Shown here one piece after another: positions 23,395 through 32,423 of a stretch of DNA of 64,000 nt. How positions within the stretch are numbered: the stretch's first letter is position 1; each line of letters begins with the position of its first letter. Position numbers and translations under genes: made by a program. The notes below the pieces were generated by a model. The model made no database searches and was not told the origin of the DNA. It was given only the letters and a program-made list of their open reading frames with translations. Origin of the DNA: CAVYHJ01 sp963768165 [NCBI: uncultured bacterium] (lineage in GTDB: Bacteria; UBP4; UBA4092); NCBI GenBank assembly GCA_963768165.1, contig CAVYHJ010000003.1:434001-498000 (forward strand), written 5' to 3'.

Positions 23395-25476
23395 CTATTG
23401 ACACATTTGTGTTGAATTGGGCTTTTTTATTCTTTCTACCCAATCAAAAATTACATCTACTTTATCTGATAAATTTTTAGAGTTTTTACGCTTTTTTATT
23501 TCATTTTGAAGTAATGATTTACATGTATCTTCACTAATAGGTAAGGCAATTATTCTTTGTGCAAAGCAATAATAATAGTTGTCTTTAGCATTTAGAAATC
23601 CGTTTTTAACAGACTCGGTTCCTGAAAGCCACCAATTAGTGGTGCTAGAAGAAGTAATTGGATGCCACCACCAAGTGGAGCTATTAGAAGCAGTTGGACC
23701 TTCAGTTTTATCAAAATTGTCGGGTCTTACAGACAAACCCTGATCAAATGTACTACTGGAATCTATAGAATCTATAAAAAATGGCACAAATTTCTGAATA
23801 TATTCTTTTTCGCTGATTGATTTAGGTAATCCTTGAATGGTTCCATTATAAAGTATGTCTATTGAGGATGTATTAGTACCAAATTTCGTTAAACGATCTA
23901 TTTTCACATTCCGCAAATCACAGAGTTCGAGATTGGTATCTTCAAAGTTTGCACCTTGCAAGTTTGCATAAGAAAGGGTTGCTCCTTTTAAGTCAGTATG
24001 AGTTAAAATTGCGCCTTGCAAATTAGAACTACATAGGTCTACTCCTTGTAATTGAGCATAGGGCAGCTTTGCGTCTTGCAAGTTAGTACTATTTAGGTCT
24101 ACGCCTTGCAATTGAGCACAAGATAGGTATGTCCCTTGCAATTGAGCATCAGAAAGATTTGCAAAGTTCAATTGAGCCGAATCCAAGTTCACACCTTGCA
24201 ATTCAGCATTACCCAACCTTGTGCCTACTAATAGAGCAGATATGAGTTTTGCTCCTTGTAAATGAGCATAACTCAAATCTGCACCTTGCAATTGAGATCC
24301 CATAAGTTTTGCGTTTTCTAAATGAGCTCCCGTTAGGTTAACACCTTGTAATTTGGCATTTACCAAGGTTGCGCCTGTCAATTGTGCATCAGACAAGCTT
24401 GCTCCTTGAAAGTCAGTATGAACCCCGTTTACGCCTTGTAACTTGGATGATGAATCAAAGCTTGCTCCTTCTAATTCTGTATAATCAAGATGTGCACCTT
24501 CTAAATTTGCTCCACGGAGATCTGCATTATAAAGTCGTGAGTGACTAAAATCAGCGTAGCATAGGTTACGGATAGAGAGAGGAAGGCCTATTGTATGATC
24601 ACGCCACGCCTCTTCTTCTGATTTTCCTTGTTGAATGTAAAATGCAACTACTTCAGGTAATGGAGGTGTTTTTACCAACGTTTCGTCTTTCAGAATTAGA
24701 TTACGAGGAAGTATATGATATGTTATACCAAGTGTATCTAATAATTTATTAGGTACAATTAATACAAGAAAACTTGCGATAGGAAGTAACAGGCAGACCA
24801 TCCCAATTCTAGACCGTTTTACTGACCACATTAAAGGTTCAAAGAAATATTGCATTGAGATTGTTTTATCGTCAATCATTGGGCATTCTTTGATTTGTTT
24901 CCAAATCAAGAGTAATAAAAATGAATCTATTACCACCGCGACAAAATTGCAGGAAGTAATTCTAGTAATTCCTATACTGTGATAAGGTAAAAACCATATT
25001 TGAGTTAAAAGTAATAATACCGGTGGTATCACTACAATAGATACCCAAAGTAATATTTGAACCAAACGACGAATTATTGGTGACTTTTCCCTTTGAATAG
25101 TTATTGGACTAATGATAACGAATGGATACAGAAGCATCCATTCCTTATCCTTTTCCTTCTCGTTAACAGTGTCATTGAAATAATGCAGTTTTCGTGACAA
25201 GAACAAAACCTGTAACAGCATATATATATGAAATACGATAAAAGCGAATGGAATCACAACATAAAAGCCTTCAAGCGGTAATGGGGCATTCAATAGAGGT
25301 AATGGCAAACTACTTTCCCGCAACAACTGTTCGTCCGTGGTCGAAAAGACAGTGATAGCAATATAAATCATCAATAACAAAAAATTGATATAGAGATTAC
25401 TGACGTATTTTGCCGCATCATTGATGGAAGACCGTATCGTTTCCCGTTCCTGTAATTCTAAATCCTTTTCAGACAT
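23395..25476 (-). CDS. Membrane-anchored pentapeptide-repeat protein
   Basis: Protein of about 693 residues of unknown function. The N-terminal 280 residues hold about five or six hydrophobic segments split by a charged loop (NEKEKDKEW). A long run of pentapeptide repeats of the A(D/N)LxG type follows (from NLCYADFSHS to NLELCDLRNV), about 200 residues forming a right-handed quadrilateral helix; LQGV and LQGA recur. The last 160 residues are non-repetitive, with Trp-rich WWWHP and TNWWLSG. ATG at 25476 is chosen; a TTG 45 bp upstream is in frame but has no ribosome site. It is more AT-rich than its neighbours and stands alone, as transferred genes often do. Confidence 0.85.
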   Translation of the reverse strand: MSEKDLELQERETIRSSINDAAKYVSNLYINFLLLMIYIAITVFSTTDEQLLRESSLPLPLLNAPLPLEGFYVVIPFAFIVFHIYMLLQVLFLSRKLHYFNDTVNEKEKDKEWMLLYPFVIISPITIQREKSPIIRRLVQILLWVSIVVIPPVLLLLTQIWFLPYHSIGITRITSCNFVAVVIDSFLLLLIWKQIKECPMIDDKTISMQYFFEPLMWSVKRSRIGMVCLLLPIASFLVLIVPNKLLDTLGITYHILPRNLILKDETLVKTPPLPEVVAFYIQQGKSEEEAWRDHTIGLPLSIRNLCYADFSHSRLYNADLRGANLEGAHLDYTELEGASFDSSSKLQGVNGVHTDFQGASLSDAQLTGATLVNAKLQGVNLTGAHLENAKLMGSQLQGADLSYAHLQGAKLISALLVGTRLGNAELQGVNLDSAQLNFANLSDAQLQGTYLSCAQLQGVDLNSTNLQDAKLPYAQLQGVDLCSSNLQGAILTHTDLKGATLSYANLQGANFEDTNLELCDLRNVKIDRLTKFGTNTSSIDILYNGTIQGLPKSISEKEYIQKFVPFFIDSIDSSSTFDQGLSVRPDNFDKTEGPTASNSSTWWWHPITSSSTTNWWLSGTESVKNGFLNAKDNYYYCFAQRIIALPISEDTCKSLLQNEIKKRKNSKNLSDKVDVIFDWVERIKKPNSTQMCQ

Positions 25477-25748
25477 CCTTAGGTATCCGTTCTTTTTAAG
25501 AATGAAGGGAAGATAGCACAATTATTTTCATATTGTCAATGAATGTACTTCCTGCCTGCTTGACATAACCACTAGTCTTTTGCTACCATACTTGACAAGT
25601 AGTTAGTATACGTGTCTCTACCGCCTGCTCGATATGGAACGTAAAAAATCCCAGCCGAGAGTTACTTGGGTAGAGTTTTTGTTTTGCAAAAAATGCAGGT
25701 CAATGGAAAATGTTGACCTGTCTTTTATTGTCCGGGTGTGAACCGAGC
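25477..25748. other. Leader region before tRNA-Thr/tuf
   Basis: No convincing gene. It contains TTGACA at 25592-25597 without a clear -10 partner, and CCCAG...TTGGG followed by a T-rich run near 25650-25685. A perfect 8-bp hairpin (CAGGTCAA/TTGACCTG, 25696-25720) is followed by TCTTTTATT, resembling a terminator or attenuator upstream of the tRNA-tuf unit. Confidence 0.4.
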
Positions 25749-25824
25749 GCCCAGGTAGCTCAGTTGGTAGAGCACCCCCTTGGTAAGGGGGAGGTCAGCG
25801 GTTCAATCCCGCTCCTGGGCTCCA
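25749..25824 (+). tRNA. tRNA-Thr (GGT)
   Basis: Full cloverleaf: acceptor GCCCAGG pairs with CCTGGGC, D arm AGCTCAGTTGGTAGAGC, anticodon stem CCCCC/GGGGG with loop TTGGTAA (anticodon GGT), T loop GGTTCAATCCC, and an encoded CCA end. It precedes tuf by 97 bp. Confidence 0.97.
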
Positions 25825-25921
25825 GACAATTGAATAGTTGGCAGAATACATAAGAAGTAAGGTATAATAATCACCTTAATTTTTTTCTAATTACAATATA
25901 CCAGTACAGAGGGAGAAATAT

Positions 25922-27124
25922 ATGGCAAAGGCGAAATTTGAGCGAACGAAACCACACGTAAACGTGGGGACGATCGGACATATCGATCACGGGAAGACGA
26001 CCTTAACGGCGGCGATTACCAAGGTGTTGAGCACCAAAGGGTTGGCGGAAGCTAAAGGATACGATGATGTAGCCAAGGCAGATGCCAAGACGTTTCGTAG
26101 GGATGCGACCAAGATTCTGACGGTAGCCTTAGCGCACGTGGAATATAACAGCGATAAACGGCATTACGCGCACGTAGACTGTCCCGGTCATGCGGATTAT
26201 ATCAAGAACATGATAACCGGAGCGGCGCAGATGGATGGAAGTATCCTGGTGGTGAGTGCTGCGGACGGTCCGATGCCCCAGACGCGGGAACATATCTTGT
26301 TAGCGCGTCAGGTGAACGTACCGGCGATAGTGGTGTTCTTAAACAAATGTGATTTAGTAGATGACCCTGATTTATTAGACTTGGTAGAACTGGAAACGAG
26401 AGAATTGTTAAGCAAATATAATTTCCCTGGAGATAAGGTACCAGTGATCCGCGGGAGTGCGACCAAAGCCTTGGCGGACCCCAGTGGAGCAGACGCCAAA
26501 CCCATCTGGGACTTGGTAGCCGCAGTAGATAGTTTTGTACCGGACCCGGTGCGGGAGACGGATAAGCCGTTCTTGATGAGTGTGGAAGACGTGTTCAGCA
26601 TTACCGGACGTGGCACAGTGGTGACTGGTAGAGTGGAACGGGGGAAGGTAAAAGTAGGGGATGAAATCGAGATGGTAGGTTTACGGGATACCAAGAAGTC
26701 GGTAGTGACGGGAGTGGAGATGTTCCGCAAGTTGTTAGACCAGGCGCAAGCCGGAGATAACATCGGAGCGTTATTACGTGGAGTGGGGAAAGAGGAAGTG
26801 GAACGTGGGATGGTGTTAGCCAAACCCGGTTCAATTACCCCGCATACGCGGTTCAAAGGGGAAGTATACGTATTGACGAAAGAAGAAGGGGGCCGTCATA
26901 CACCGTTCTTTACCGGATATCGCCCGCAGTTTTACTTTAGAACCACAGACGTGACGGGGGTTGCCAATCTGCCGGAAGGGCGGGAGATGGTAATGCCCGG
27001 AGATAACGTAGTCATGGACATTGAGTTAATCAGTCCGATAGCGATGGAGCAAGGGTTACGCTTTGCCATTCGAGAAGGTGGACATACCGTCGGTGCGGGT
27101 GTCGTAACTGAAATTATTAAATAA
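25922..27124 (+). CDS. tuf: Translation elongation factor EF-Tu
   Basis: GTPase that delivers aminoacyl-tRNA to the ribosome. The 400 residues match the family. G motifs are GHIDHGKT (19-26), DCPGH, NKCD and a GSATK variant of the SAL motif. Domains 2 and 3 are complete, ending [15 protein letters not shown] lies upstream of the ATG. The gene starts the run tuf-rpmG-tRNA-Trp-secE-nusG-rplK-rplA, a common bacterial order. No fusA or second tuf copy is visible here. Confidence 0.99.
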   Translation: MAKAKFERTKPHVNVGTIGHIDHGKTTLTAAITKVLSTKGLAEAKGYDDVAKADAKTFRRDATKILTVALAHVEYNSDKRHYAHVDCPGHADYIKNMITGAAQMDGSILVVSAADGPMPQTREHILLARQVNVPAIVVFLNKCDLVDDPDLLDLVELETRELLSKYNFPGDKVPVIRGSATKALADPSGADAKPIWDLVAAVDSFVPDPVRETDKPFLMSVEDVFSITGRGTVVTGRVERGKVKVGDEIEMVGLRDTKKSVVTGVEMFRKLLDQAQAGDNIGALLRGVGKEEVERGMVLAKPGSITPHTRFKGEVYVLTKEEGGRHTPFFTGYRPQFYFRTTDVTGVANLPEGREMVMPGDNVVMDIELISPIAMEQGLRFAIREGGHTVGAGVVTEIIK

Positions 27125-27150
27125 ATTGGAACTGACAAGGAAAATAGAAA

Positions 27151-27300
27151 ATGCGAAGTATCATTACATTAGCGTGCGAAGATTGTAAACGTAGAAATTA
27201 TCACAGTAATAAGAATAAAAAGCAGCATCCAGACCGGTTAGAAATCCAGAAATTTTGCAAGTGGTGTAAGAAACGCACCTTGCATAAAGAGACTAAATAA
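27151..27300 (+). CDS. rpmG: Ribosomal protein bL33, zinc-ribbon form
   Basis: A 49-residue large-subunit protein located between tuf and tRNA-Trp, where rpmG is often found. Two CxxC pairs (Cys9/Cys12 and Cys36/Cys39) show the zinc-binding C+ form. Family features are [11 protein letters not shown], the [10 protein letters not shown] loop and [16 protein letters not shown]. The start is ATG at 27151, with AAGG about 12 bp upstream. Confidence 0.96.
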   Translation: MRSIITLACEDCKRRNYHSNKNKKQHPDRLEIQKFCKWCKKRTLHKETK

Positions 27301-27371
27301 GTAAAGGTTAAATGGGTTATATTCCTACCAATTTAACTTATTCACATATTTAACTCATTTAACGATACAAT

Positions 27372-27448
27372 AGGCCAGTAGCTCCAATTGGTAGAGCGCC
27401 GGTCTCCAAAACCGGGTGTTGGGGGTTCGAGTCCCTCCTGGCCTGCCA
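27372..27448 (+). tRNA. tRNA-Trp (CCA)
   Basis: Acceptor AGGCCAG pairs with CTGGCCT, anticodon stem CCGGT/ACCGG with loop CTCCAAA (anticodon CCA), T arm with GGTTCGAGTCC, and an encoded CCA end. Its place between rpmG and secE is widely conserved in bacteria. Confidence 0.97.
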
Positions 27449-27489
27449 GATTCTGTTACAAAATCTCAGGATAAGGATTTTTAGAAAAA

Positions 27490-27684
27490 ATGAAATTTTT
27501 CGATAAAACAAAACAATTTATCGGTGAAGTGCAAGCGGAATTGGGTAAAGTCAATTGGCCGGACCGCAAGAGCGTTTATGGGTCTACCGGTGTGGTCATT
27601 GTAACGACCATCATTATGCTGGTTTTTCTCTGGGCGATGGATAAAGTTTGGTCGGTCATTTTACAAATGATATTTCGGTTCTAA
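27490..27684 (+). CDS. secE: Preprotein translocase subunit SecE
   Basis: Small component of the SecYEG channel, 64 residues. The amphipathic cytoplasmic helix with the conserved EVQAELGKVNWPDRKSV precedes one transmembrane segment (VVIVTTIIMLVFLWAMDKVW). AAGGAT stands upstream of the ATG. nusG follows 30 bp later. Confidence 0.97.
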   Translation: MKFFDKTKQFIGEVQAELGKVNWPDRKSVYGSTGVVIVTTIIMLVFLWAMDKVWSVILQMIFRF

Positions 27685-27714
27685 AACCAATAGCAAAGGA
27701 TACTGTAGATTATC

Positions 27715-28281
27715 ATGGCAAAACAATGGTATGTCATTCATACCTATTCAGGTCACGAAAATAAAGTAAAGTCGAACCTCGAAAAGAAAGTTCAACTGGA
27801 AGGGTTGGAAAGTTACGTTGCGCAGGTCTCGATCCCGTCGGAGGATGTGGCGGAAATCCGCGATGGAAAACGCCGTACTACCAGCCGGAAAGTGTTTCCG
27901 GGATATGTCTTGGTGGAAATGGATATTCCGGATGTCGAAAAAGGCAGCGATGAAGATTTAAAAGTTCAGGATATTTTTCAGAAAATCCGCGATTTACCCG
28001 GCGTGACCGGTTTTCTCGGTTCCGGCAATAAACCCGTTGCTCTCAAACCCGAAGAAATGGAAAATATTTTCGCCCAAAGCGGTGATCGGGGTGGTCGCCC
28101 GCGCGCCAAATTGACGTTTTCTGTGGGTGAACGTGTCAAGGTGATCGAAGGACCTTTTGCGAATTTCTCCGGTATGGTACAGGATTATAATGAAGAAAAA
28201 GGCAAGTTAACGGTCGAGATTTCTATTTTTGGACGACCGACTCCGTTAGAACTGGATGTATTTCAGGTCGAGCGGGAATAA
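27715..28281 (+). CDS. nusG: Transcription termination/antitermination factor NusG
   Basis: Binds RNA polymerase and couples transcription with translation or Rho. The NGN domain starts with AKQWYVIHTYSGHENKVK and contains KVFPGYVLVEMD. The C-terminal KOW domain contains GERVKVIEGPFANFSGMVQDYN. The length of 188 residues is usual. It lies between secE and rplK. Confidence 0.98.
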   Translation: MAKQWYVIHTYSGHENKVKSNLEKKVQLEGLESYVAQVSIPSEDVAEIRDGKRRTTSRKVFPGYVLVEMDIPDVEKGSDEDLKVQDIFQKIRDLPGVTGFLGSGNKPVALKPEEMENIFAQSGDRGGRPRAKLTFSVGERVKVIEGPFANFSGMVQDYNEEKGKLTVEISIFGRPTPLELDVFQVERE

Positions 28282-28324
28282 GTAGGGGTTTGATTCATCA
28301 AACCCTCGAAAAAGGAGTAAGAAT

Positions 28325-28756
28325 ATGGCAGCGCCTAAAAAAGTACAAGCACAAGTCAAATTGCAAATTCCGGCAGGACAGGCCAATCCCGCCCCGCCGG
28401 TGGGTCCGGCACTGGGTCAGCAGGGTATTAATATCATGGAATTTTGCAAACAATTTAACGCTAAAACCCAGGGCAAGGAAGGCATGATTATCCCGGTGAT
28501 TGTTACCGTATACGTAGACCGAAGTTTTACTTTTATTATGAAAACTCCACCGGTCTCTGCTTTGTTGAAAAAGGCAGTAGGTATCGCCAAAGCCTCCGGT
28601 GACCCCTTGAAAAATAAAATCGGCAAAGTCACCAAGGCTCAAGTCAAGGAAATCGCTCAACTTAAAAAACCGGATTTGAACTGTCATACTTTGGAAGCCG
28701 CCATGAGTATGGTCGAAGGCACAGCGCGTAGTATGGGTATCGAAGTTGTTCAATAA
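28325..28756 (+). CDS. rplK: Ribosomal protein uL11
   Basis: Large-subunit protein of the GTPase-associated centre, 143 residues. The N-terminal domain has [22 protein letters not shown], the PQ-loop region; the C-terminal RNA-binding domain ends [31 protein letters not shown] precedes the ATG. The spacer to rplA holds GAAACTA-type repeats and a small hairpin. Confidence 0.99.
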   Translation: MAAPKKVQAQVKLQIPAGQANPAPPVGPALGQQGINIMEFCKQFNAKTQGKEGMIIPVIVTVYVDRSFTFIMKTPPVSALLKKAVGIAKASGDPLKNKIGKVTKAQVKEIAQLKKPDLNCHTLEAAMSMVEGTARSMGIEVVQ

Positions 28757-28798
28757 TTGGAAACAAGGAACTAGAAACTAGAAACTGAAACATTGGGA

Positions 28799-28818
28799 GT
28801 CTCACCAACGAGTGAGAC
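28799..28818 (+). promoter_or_regulatory. Hairpin in the rplK-rplA spacer
   Basis: Perfect 7-bp arms GTCTCAC and GTGAGAC enclose CAACGA, 21 bp before the rplA start. It could be the L1 autoregulatory site of this operon, but the L1-binding consensus was not verified. Confidence 0.35.
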
Positions 28819-28839
28819 GTTTGAACCAAGGAGGATAAA

Positions 28840-29550
28840 ATGGCAAAACGTTCAAGACGCTATCAAACGATAGCCAAGTTAGTTGATCCAACCAAAACAC
28901 ATACCGTTGAAGAAGCAGCAGGTCTGCTCAAAAAAACCGCCACCGCCAAATTCACTGAAACTGTAGAATTGGCTATTAAATTGGGGATTGATCCCAAACA
29001 AGCCGACCAACAGGTGCGTGGTACAGTCTCTTTACCCCACGGAACAGGGAAAAAAGTCCGGGTATTGGTTTTTGCGACAGGTGAAAAAATAAAAGAAGCC
29101 GAAGAAGCGGGCGCAGTCATTGCTGGCGCACAGGATTTGGTCGAAAAAGTTAATGGCGGATTCGCGGATTTCGATGTCGCCATTGCGACACCGGATATGA
29201 TGCGAGATGTCGGTAAACTCGGTAAAGTCCTCGGTCCCAAAGGGCTTATGCCCAACCCCAAAGCGGGTACCGTGTCCTTTGATATCGCCAAAGCGGTCAA
29301 AGATTTTCAAGCAGGGAAAATTGAATACCGCACCGATAAAAACGGGTTAATTACCGTTCCCGTTGGGAAAACATCCTTTGAAGAAAAAGCCATCGCGGAA
29401 AATTTACATACGGTCATCGAAGCGATTTTTCGTGCCAAACCGGCCACTGCTAAAGGGCAATATGTCAAAACCGCTTCCGTCAGCGCGACAATGGGTCCGG
29501 GAGTTAAACTGGATATCACCAAGTTACATTCTGCCGTGACAGAGAACTAA
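28840..29550 (+). CDS. rplA: Ribosomal protein uL1
   Basis: L1-stalk protein and, in many bacteria, translational repressor of its operon. 236 residues with [16 protein letters not shown], the conserved [18 protein letters not shown] and a C-terminal [18 protein letters not shown] precedes the ATG. The operon stops here: a terminator follows and the next gene is convergent, so rplJ, rplL, rpoB and rpoC must be elsewhere. Confidence 0.99.
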   Translation: MAKRSRRYQTIAKLVDPTKTHTVEEAAGLLKKTATAKFTETVELAIKLGIDPKQADQQVRGTVSLPHGTGKKVRVLVFATGEKIKEAEEAGAVIAGAQDLVEKVNGGFADFDVAIATPDMMRDVGKLGKVLGPKGLMPNPKAGTVSFDIAKAVKDFQAGKIEYRTDKNGLITVPVGKTSFEEKAIAENLHTVIEAIFRAKPATAKGQYVKTASVSATMGPGVKLDITKLHSAVTEN

Positions 29551-29563
29551 TTACTCGTATAAC

Positions 29564-30112
29564 TTAGTTGCTTTTTGACAACCGCACCGGATTATCCGGT
29601 AGCGGTTGTTTTGTTTGTGGGGTCAAAAGAAATCTGCTTTTCAAATCAGCGAGTATCAAGACATGAAGCGATTCATCTTTTTGATTATCTTTTTCCACAA
29701 AGAGACTTGATTTTTTTTCAGGGAGAGGAAATAATCCTGCATTTACAAAAGCCTTATCCATTACGCCGGTATTTTTAAATAATTCTTTAGCTGAAGAAAA
29801 CGTATCACGAGTCATTCCTGTATGATTTGTGCCATTTAATCTGCCTGTGACAAAGTATCCTTGACGGACATTTATGGAAGAATTGCTGTTTGATGAAACT
29901 CCTCTCGTTTCAATAACACCGGAAATATAATCCGAAAAATCAATATCTAAATCAAGATCAGTTGTGCTATATATGGATGACATCCCTTTCGAACCAGTGG
30001 AGCCAATCACTTCCACAGACCCGTTTGCAGTGACCGTGGGTTCCCCCAAAGCCAATGTACTAAATGTTAAAATACATCCGCAGATCGCTAAACACATTAT
30101 CCATTTATTCAT
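29564..30112 (-). CDS. Small exported hypothetical protein
   Basis: 182 residues with a Sec signal peptide (IMCLAICGCILTFSTLALG). The start lacks a strong ribosome site. The mature protein begins with a beta-rich, Ser/Thr-rich segment (VTANGSVEVIG, DLDLDIDFSDYISG), followed by a more charged C-terminal part. I recognise no domain. It converges on rplA; its final codons overlap the rplA terminator hairpin. It may be periplasmic. Confidence 0.65.
   Translation of the reverse strand: MNKWIMCLAICGCILTFSTLALGEPTVTANGSVEVIGSTGSKGMSSIYSTTDLDLDIDFSDYISGVIETRGVSSNSNSSINVRQGYFVTGRLNGTNHTGMTRDTFSSAKELFKNTGVMDKAFVNAGLFPLPEKKSSLFVEKDNQKDESLHVLILADLKSRFLLTPQTKQPLPDNPVRLSKSN
29578..29616 (+). terminator. 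Rho-independent terminator of the rplA operon
   Basis: ACAACCGC (29578-29585) pairs with GCGGTTGT (29602-29609) around an inner ACCGG/CCGGT stem, followed by TTTGTTTG. It lies inside the 3' end of the convergent hypothetical gene. Confidence 0.8.
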
Positions 30113-30329
30113 AATTTCTCTTTTTCTATTTCAATAATCTTAGTATACTCTTTTTAGACTTCGGGAGGCAAGTATTCCATAATACCAAGACTTTATCTAG
30201 GAAAAAGAGGATGGATGTTGTATAATAAAAACCAACAAATTTGCGTTTCGGTTCTCTCATTCGAACTATTGAAATCTGTAAATATATTTATTTTTACAGG
30301 TCTAATTATTTAGAAATAAGGAGCAAATT

Positions 30330-32264
30330 ATGGGACTTGGCGTTGCGAAAAAAATCATTAAGGAACATCTGCTTTCCGGTGAAATGACGGCGGGAAAAGA
30401 AATTGGGATTAAGGTGGATCAGACCCTGACGCAGGACGCGACCGGGACCATGGCCTATCTTCAATTTGAAGCGATGGGAATTCCTAAAGTAAAAACTAAA
30501 TTATCTGTTAGTTACGTTGACCATAATATGCTGCAAACCGGATTTGAAAATGCTGATGACCATCAATTTTTGCAGAGTATCGCCGCAAAATACGGGATAT
30601 ATTTTTCGCGTCCCGGAAATGGAATTTGTCACCAGGTTCATTTGGAACGGTTCGGGATTCCCGGACAGACGCTCTTAGGTTCAGACAGTCACACGCCGAC
30701 CGATGGCGGGATTGGCGCGCTGGCGATTGGAGTCGGCGGACTAGATATCGCCATAGCGATGGGCGGAGGCCCGTTTTATACCATTATGCCGAAAATTGTG
30801 AAGGTGGAACTCAAAGGAAAATTGCAACCCTGGGTGACGGCGAAAGATATTATTTTGGAAATGTTACGGAGATTGACGGTCAAAGGCGGAGTCGGACGAA
30901 TTTTCGAGTATGGTGGAGAAGGTGTCAAATCATTGACCGTGCCGGAACGCGGGACGATTACCAATATGGGCGCGGAATTGGGTGCGACAACTTCGATTTT
31001 CCCCAGCGATGAACAGACTAAAAAATATATGAAAGCACAAAAGCGTGAGAAAGATTGGATTGCGTTGGAAGCCGATAAAGACGCGGAATATGATGAACTC
31101 ATTGAGATTGATTTGAATAAGCTGGAACCGCTGATAGCCCAACCGCACAGTCCTGACAAGGTTGTGCCGGTGCGCCAAGTGGAAGGGATAAAAGTTCAGC
31201 AAGTGGCGGTCGGTAGTTGCACGAATTCTTCGATTATGGATTTAATGCGTGTGGCTTCAGTGTTGCATGGCAGACATGTCCATCCCGATGTGAGTATGGT
31301 AGTGACGCCCGGTTCAAAACAAGTCTTTGAAATGGTGGCTCGTAACGGGGCATTAGTAGATTATATTCATTCTGGTGTAAGAATATTGGAGTCTGCATGC
31401 GGTCCATGTATCGGTATGGGACAGGCACCGCCATCCAAAGGGGTTTCAATTCGGTCGTTTAACAGGAATTTTGAAGGACGTGCTGGAACGCAGGATGCCT
31501 ATGTCTATCTGACGAGTCCGGAAACCTGTGTTGCCAGCGCGGTGAATGGTGTAATCACCGACCCGCGGAAATTGGGCGAATATGTTCCGCAAAGTATTCC
31601 CGATGAATTTTTAGTAGACGATTCCTTGATTCTTCCTCCCTCAAAAACTCCAGAAAAAGTGGAGGTGATTCGGGGTCCGAATATCAAAGCACTACCCATC
31701 AATTCACCCTTGGCGGATACGATTGAAAAAGAAGTGTTAATCAAAGTGGGAGACAATATTACCACCGACCATATCATGCCGGCGGGAGCGAAAGTTTTGC
31801 CGTTACGTTCCAATATTCCTGCAATTTCTGAATTTGTGTACGTGCGAGTGGATGCTGATTTTCCGAAACGCGCCAAAGAAAAAGGTGGCGGATTTATTGT
31901 TGGCGGTGATAATTACGGACAAGGGTCGAGTCGGGAACATGCCGCGCTTGCGCCGATGTTTCTAGGCGTGAAAGGCGTCATCGTGAAATCCTTCGCGAGA
32001 ATCCACCGGGCGAATTTGGTGAATTTTGGATTGTTGCCATTAATTTTCGTGAACCCTTCGGATTATGACAAAATCTCACTGGGTGATAAATTGAAATTAG
32101 AAAATCTGCGTGAGACGATTAAAAACAGCAAGTCGGTCAAAATCAAAAATGTCACCAAGAATATTGAATTTACAGTAAAACATGATATGACGCCGAGAGA
32201 AGTTGACATTATGTTAGCAGGCGGTCTGTTGAATTTTACCAAAGAACATGCACAGAAGAACTAA
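30330..32264 (+). CDS. Aconitate hydratase
   Basis: Interconverts citrate and isocitrate with a [4Fe-4S] cluster in the TCA cycle. 644 residues is the length of the shorter bacterial aconitase group, distinct from AcnA (about 890) and AcnB (about 860). Motifs in order: GSDSHTPTDGGIGALAIGVGG, GSCTNSS with the first cluster cysteine, SACGPCIGMGQ with the other two, and the swivel-domain GGDNYGQGSSREHAALAP. AAGGAGC precedes the ATG. It heads a same-strand series with isocitrate dehydrogenase and sucCD. A homoaconitase or isopropylmalate isomerase role is unlikely because the domains are fused. Confidence 0.95.
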   Translation: MGLGVAKKIIKEHLLSGEMTAGKEIGIKVDQTLTQDATGTMAYLQFEAMGIPKVKTKLSVSYVDHNMLQTGFENADDHQFLQSIAAKYGIYFSRPGNGICHQVHLERFGIPGQTLLGSDSHTPTDGGIGALAIGVGGLDIAIAMGGGPFYTIMPKIVKVELKGKLQPWVTAKDIILEMLRRLTVKGGVGRIFEYGGEGVKSLTVPERGTITNMGAELGATTSIFPSDEQTKKYMKAQKREKDWIALEADKDAEYDELIEIDLNKLEPLIAQPHSPDKVVPVRQVEGIKVQQVAVGSCTNSSIMDLMRVASVLHGRHVHPDVSMVVTPGSKQVFEMVARNGALVDYIHSGVRILESACGPCIGMGQAPPSKGVSIRSFNRNFEGRAGTQDAYVYLTSPETCVASAVNGVITDPRKLGEYVPQSIPDEFLVDDSLILPPSKTPEKVEVIRGPNIKALPINSPLADTIEKEVLIKVGDNITTDHIMPAGAKVLPLRSNIPAISEFVYVRVDADFPKRAKEKGGGFIVGGDNYGQGSSREHAALAPMFLGVKGVIVKSFARIHRANLVNFGLLPLIFVNPSDYDKISLGDKLKLENLRETIKNSKSVKIKNVTKNIEFTVKHDMTPREVDIMLAGGLLNFTKEHAQKN

Positions 32265-32280
32265 AATAAGTCAAAAGTTC

Positions 32281-32369
32281 TGTCATTCTGAGCAAAGCGA
32301 AGAATCCCTGTGTTCTACCTGATATAAAATGGCTTTATGCAGAGATTCTTCGCTTTGCTCAGAATGACA
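32281..32369. repeat. Dispersed inverted repeat, copy 2
   Basis: Arms at 32281-32306 and 32344-32369 are exact 26-bp complements around a 37-bp centre with TGTTCTACCTGAT. It is homologous to 18956-19044. Where copy 1 has GAGCGCAGC/GCTGCGCTC this copy has GAGCAAAGC/GCTTTGCTC, so pairing is kept. Confidence 0.9.
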
Positions 32370-32423
32370 ATTATTGTTTAATGAGATATTATTCTAAAGT
32401 AAAAATTTCAGGAGGAGAAAATC

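Noticed and set aside
25477-25521. TTG start at 25521 for the pentapeptide-repeat protein
   Set aside because: It adds 15 residues without a ribosome site, and the ATG at 25476 gives a more natural charged N-terminus.
25634-25741. 35-codon open frame before tRNA-Thr
   Set aside because: No ribosome site and no recognisable product; it overlaps hairpins that look regulatory.
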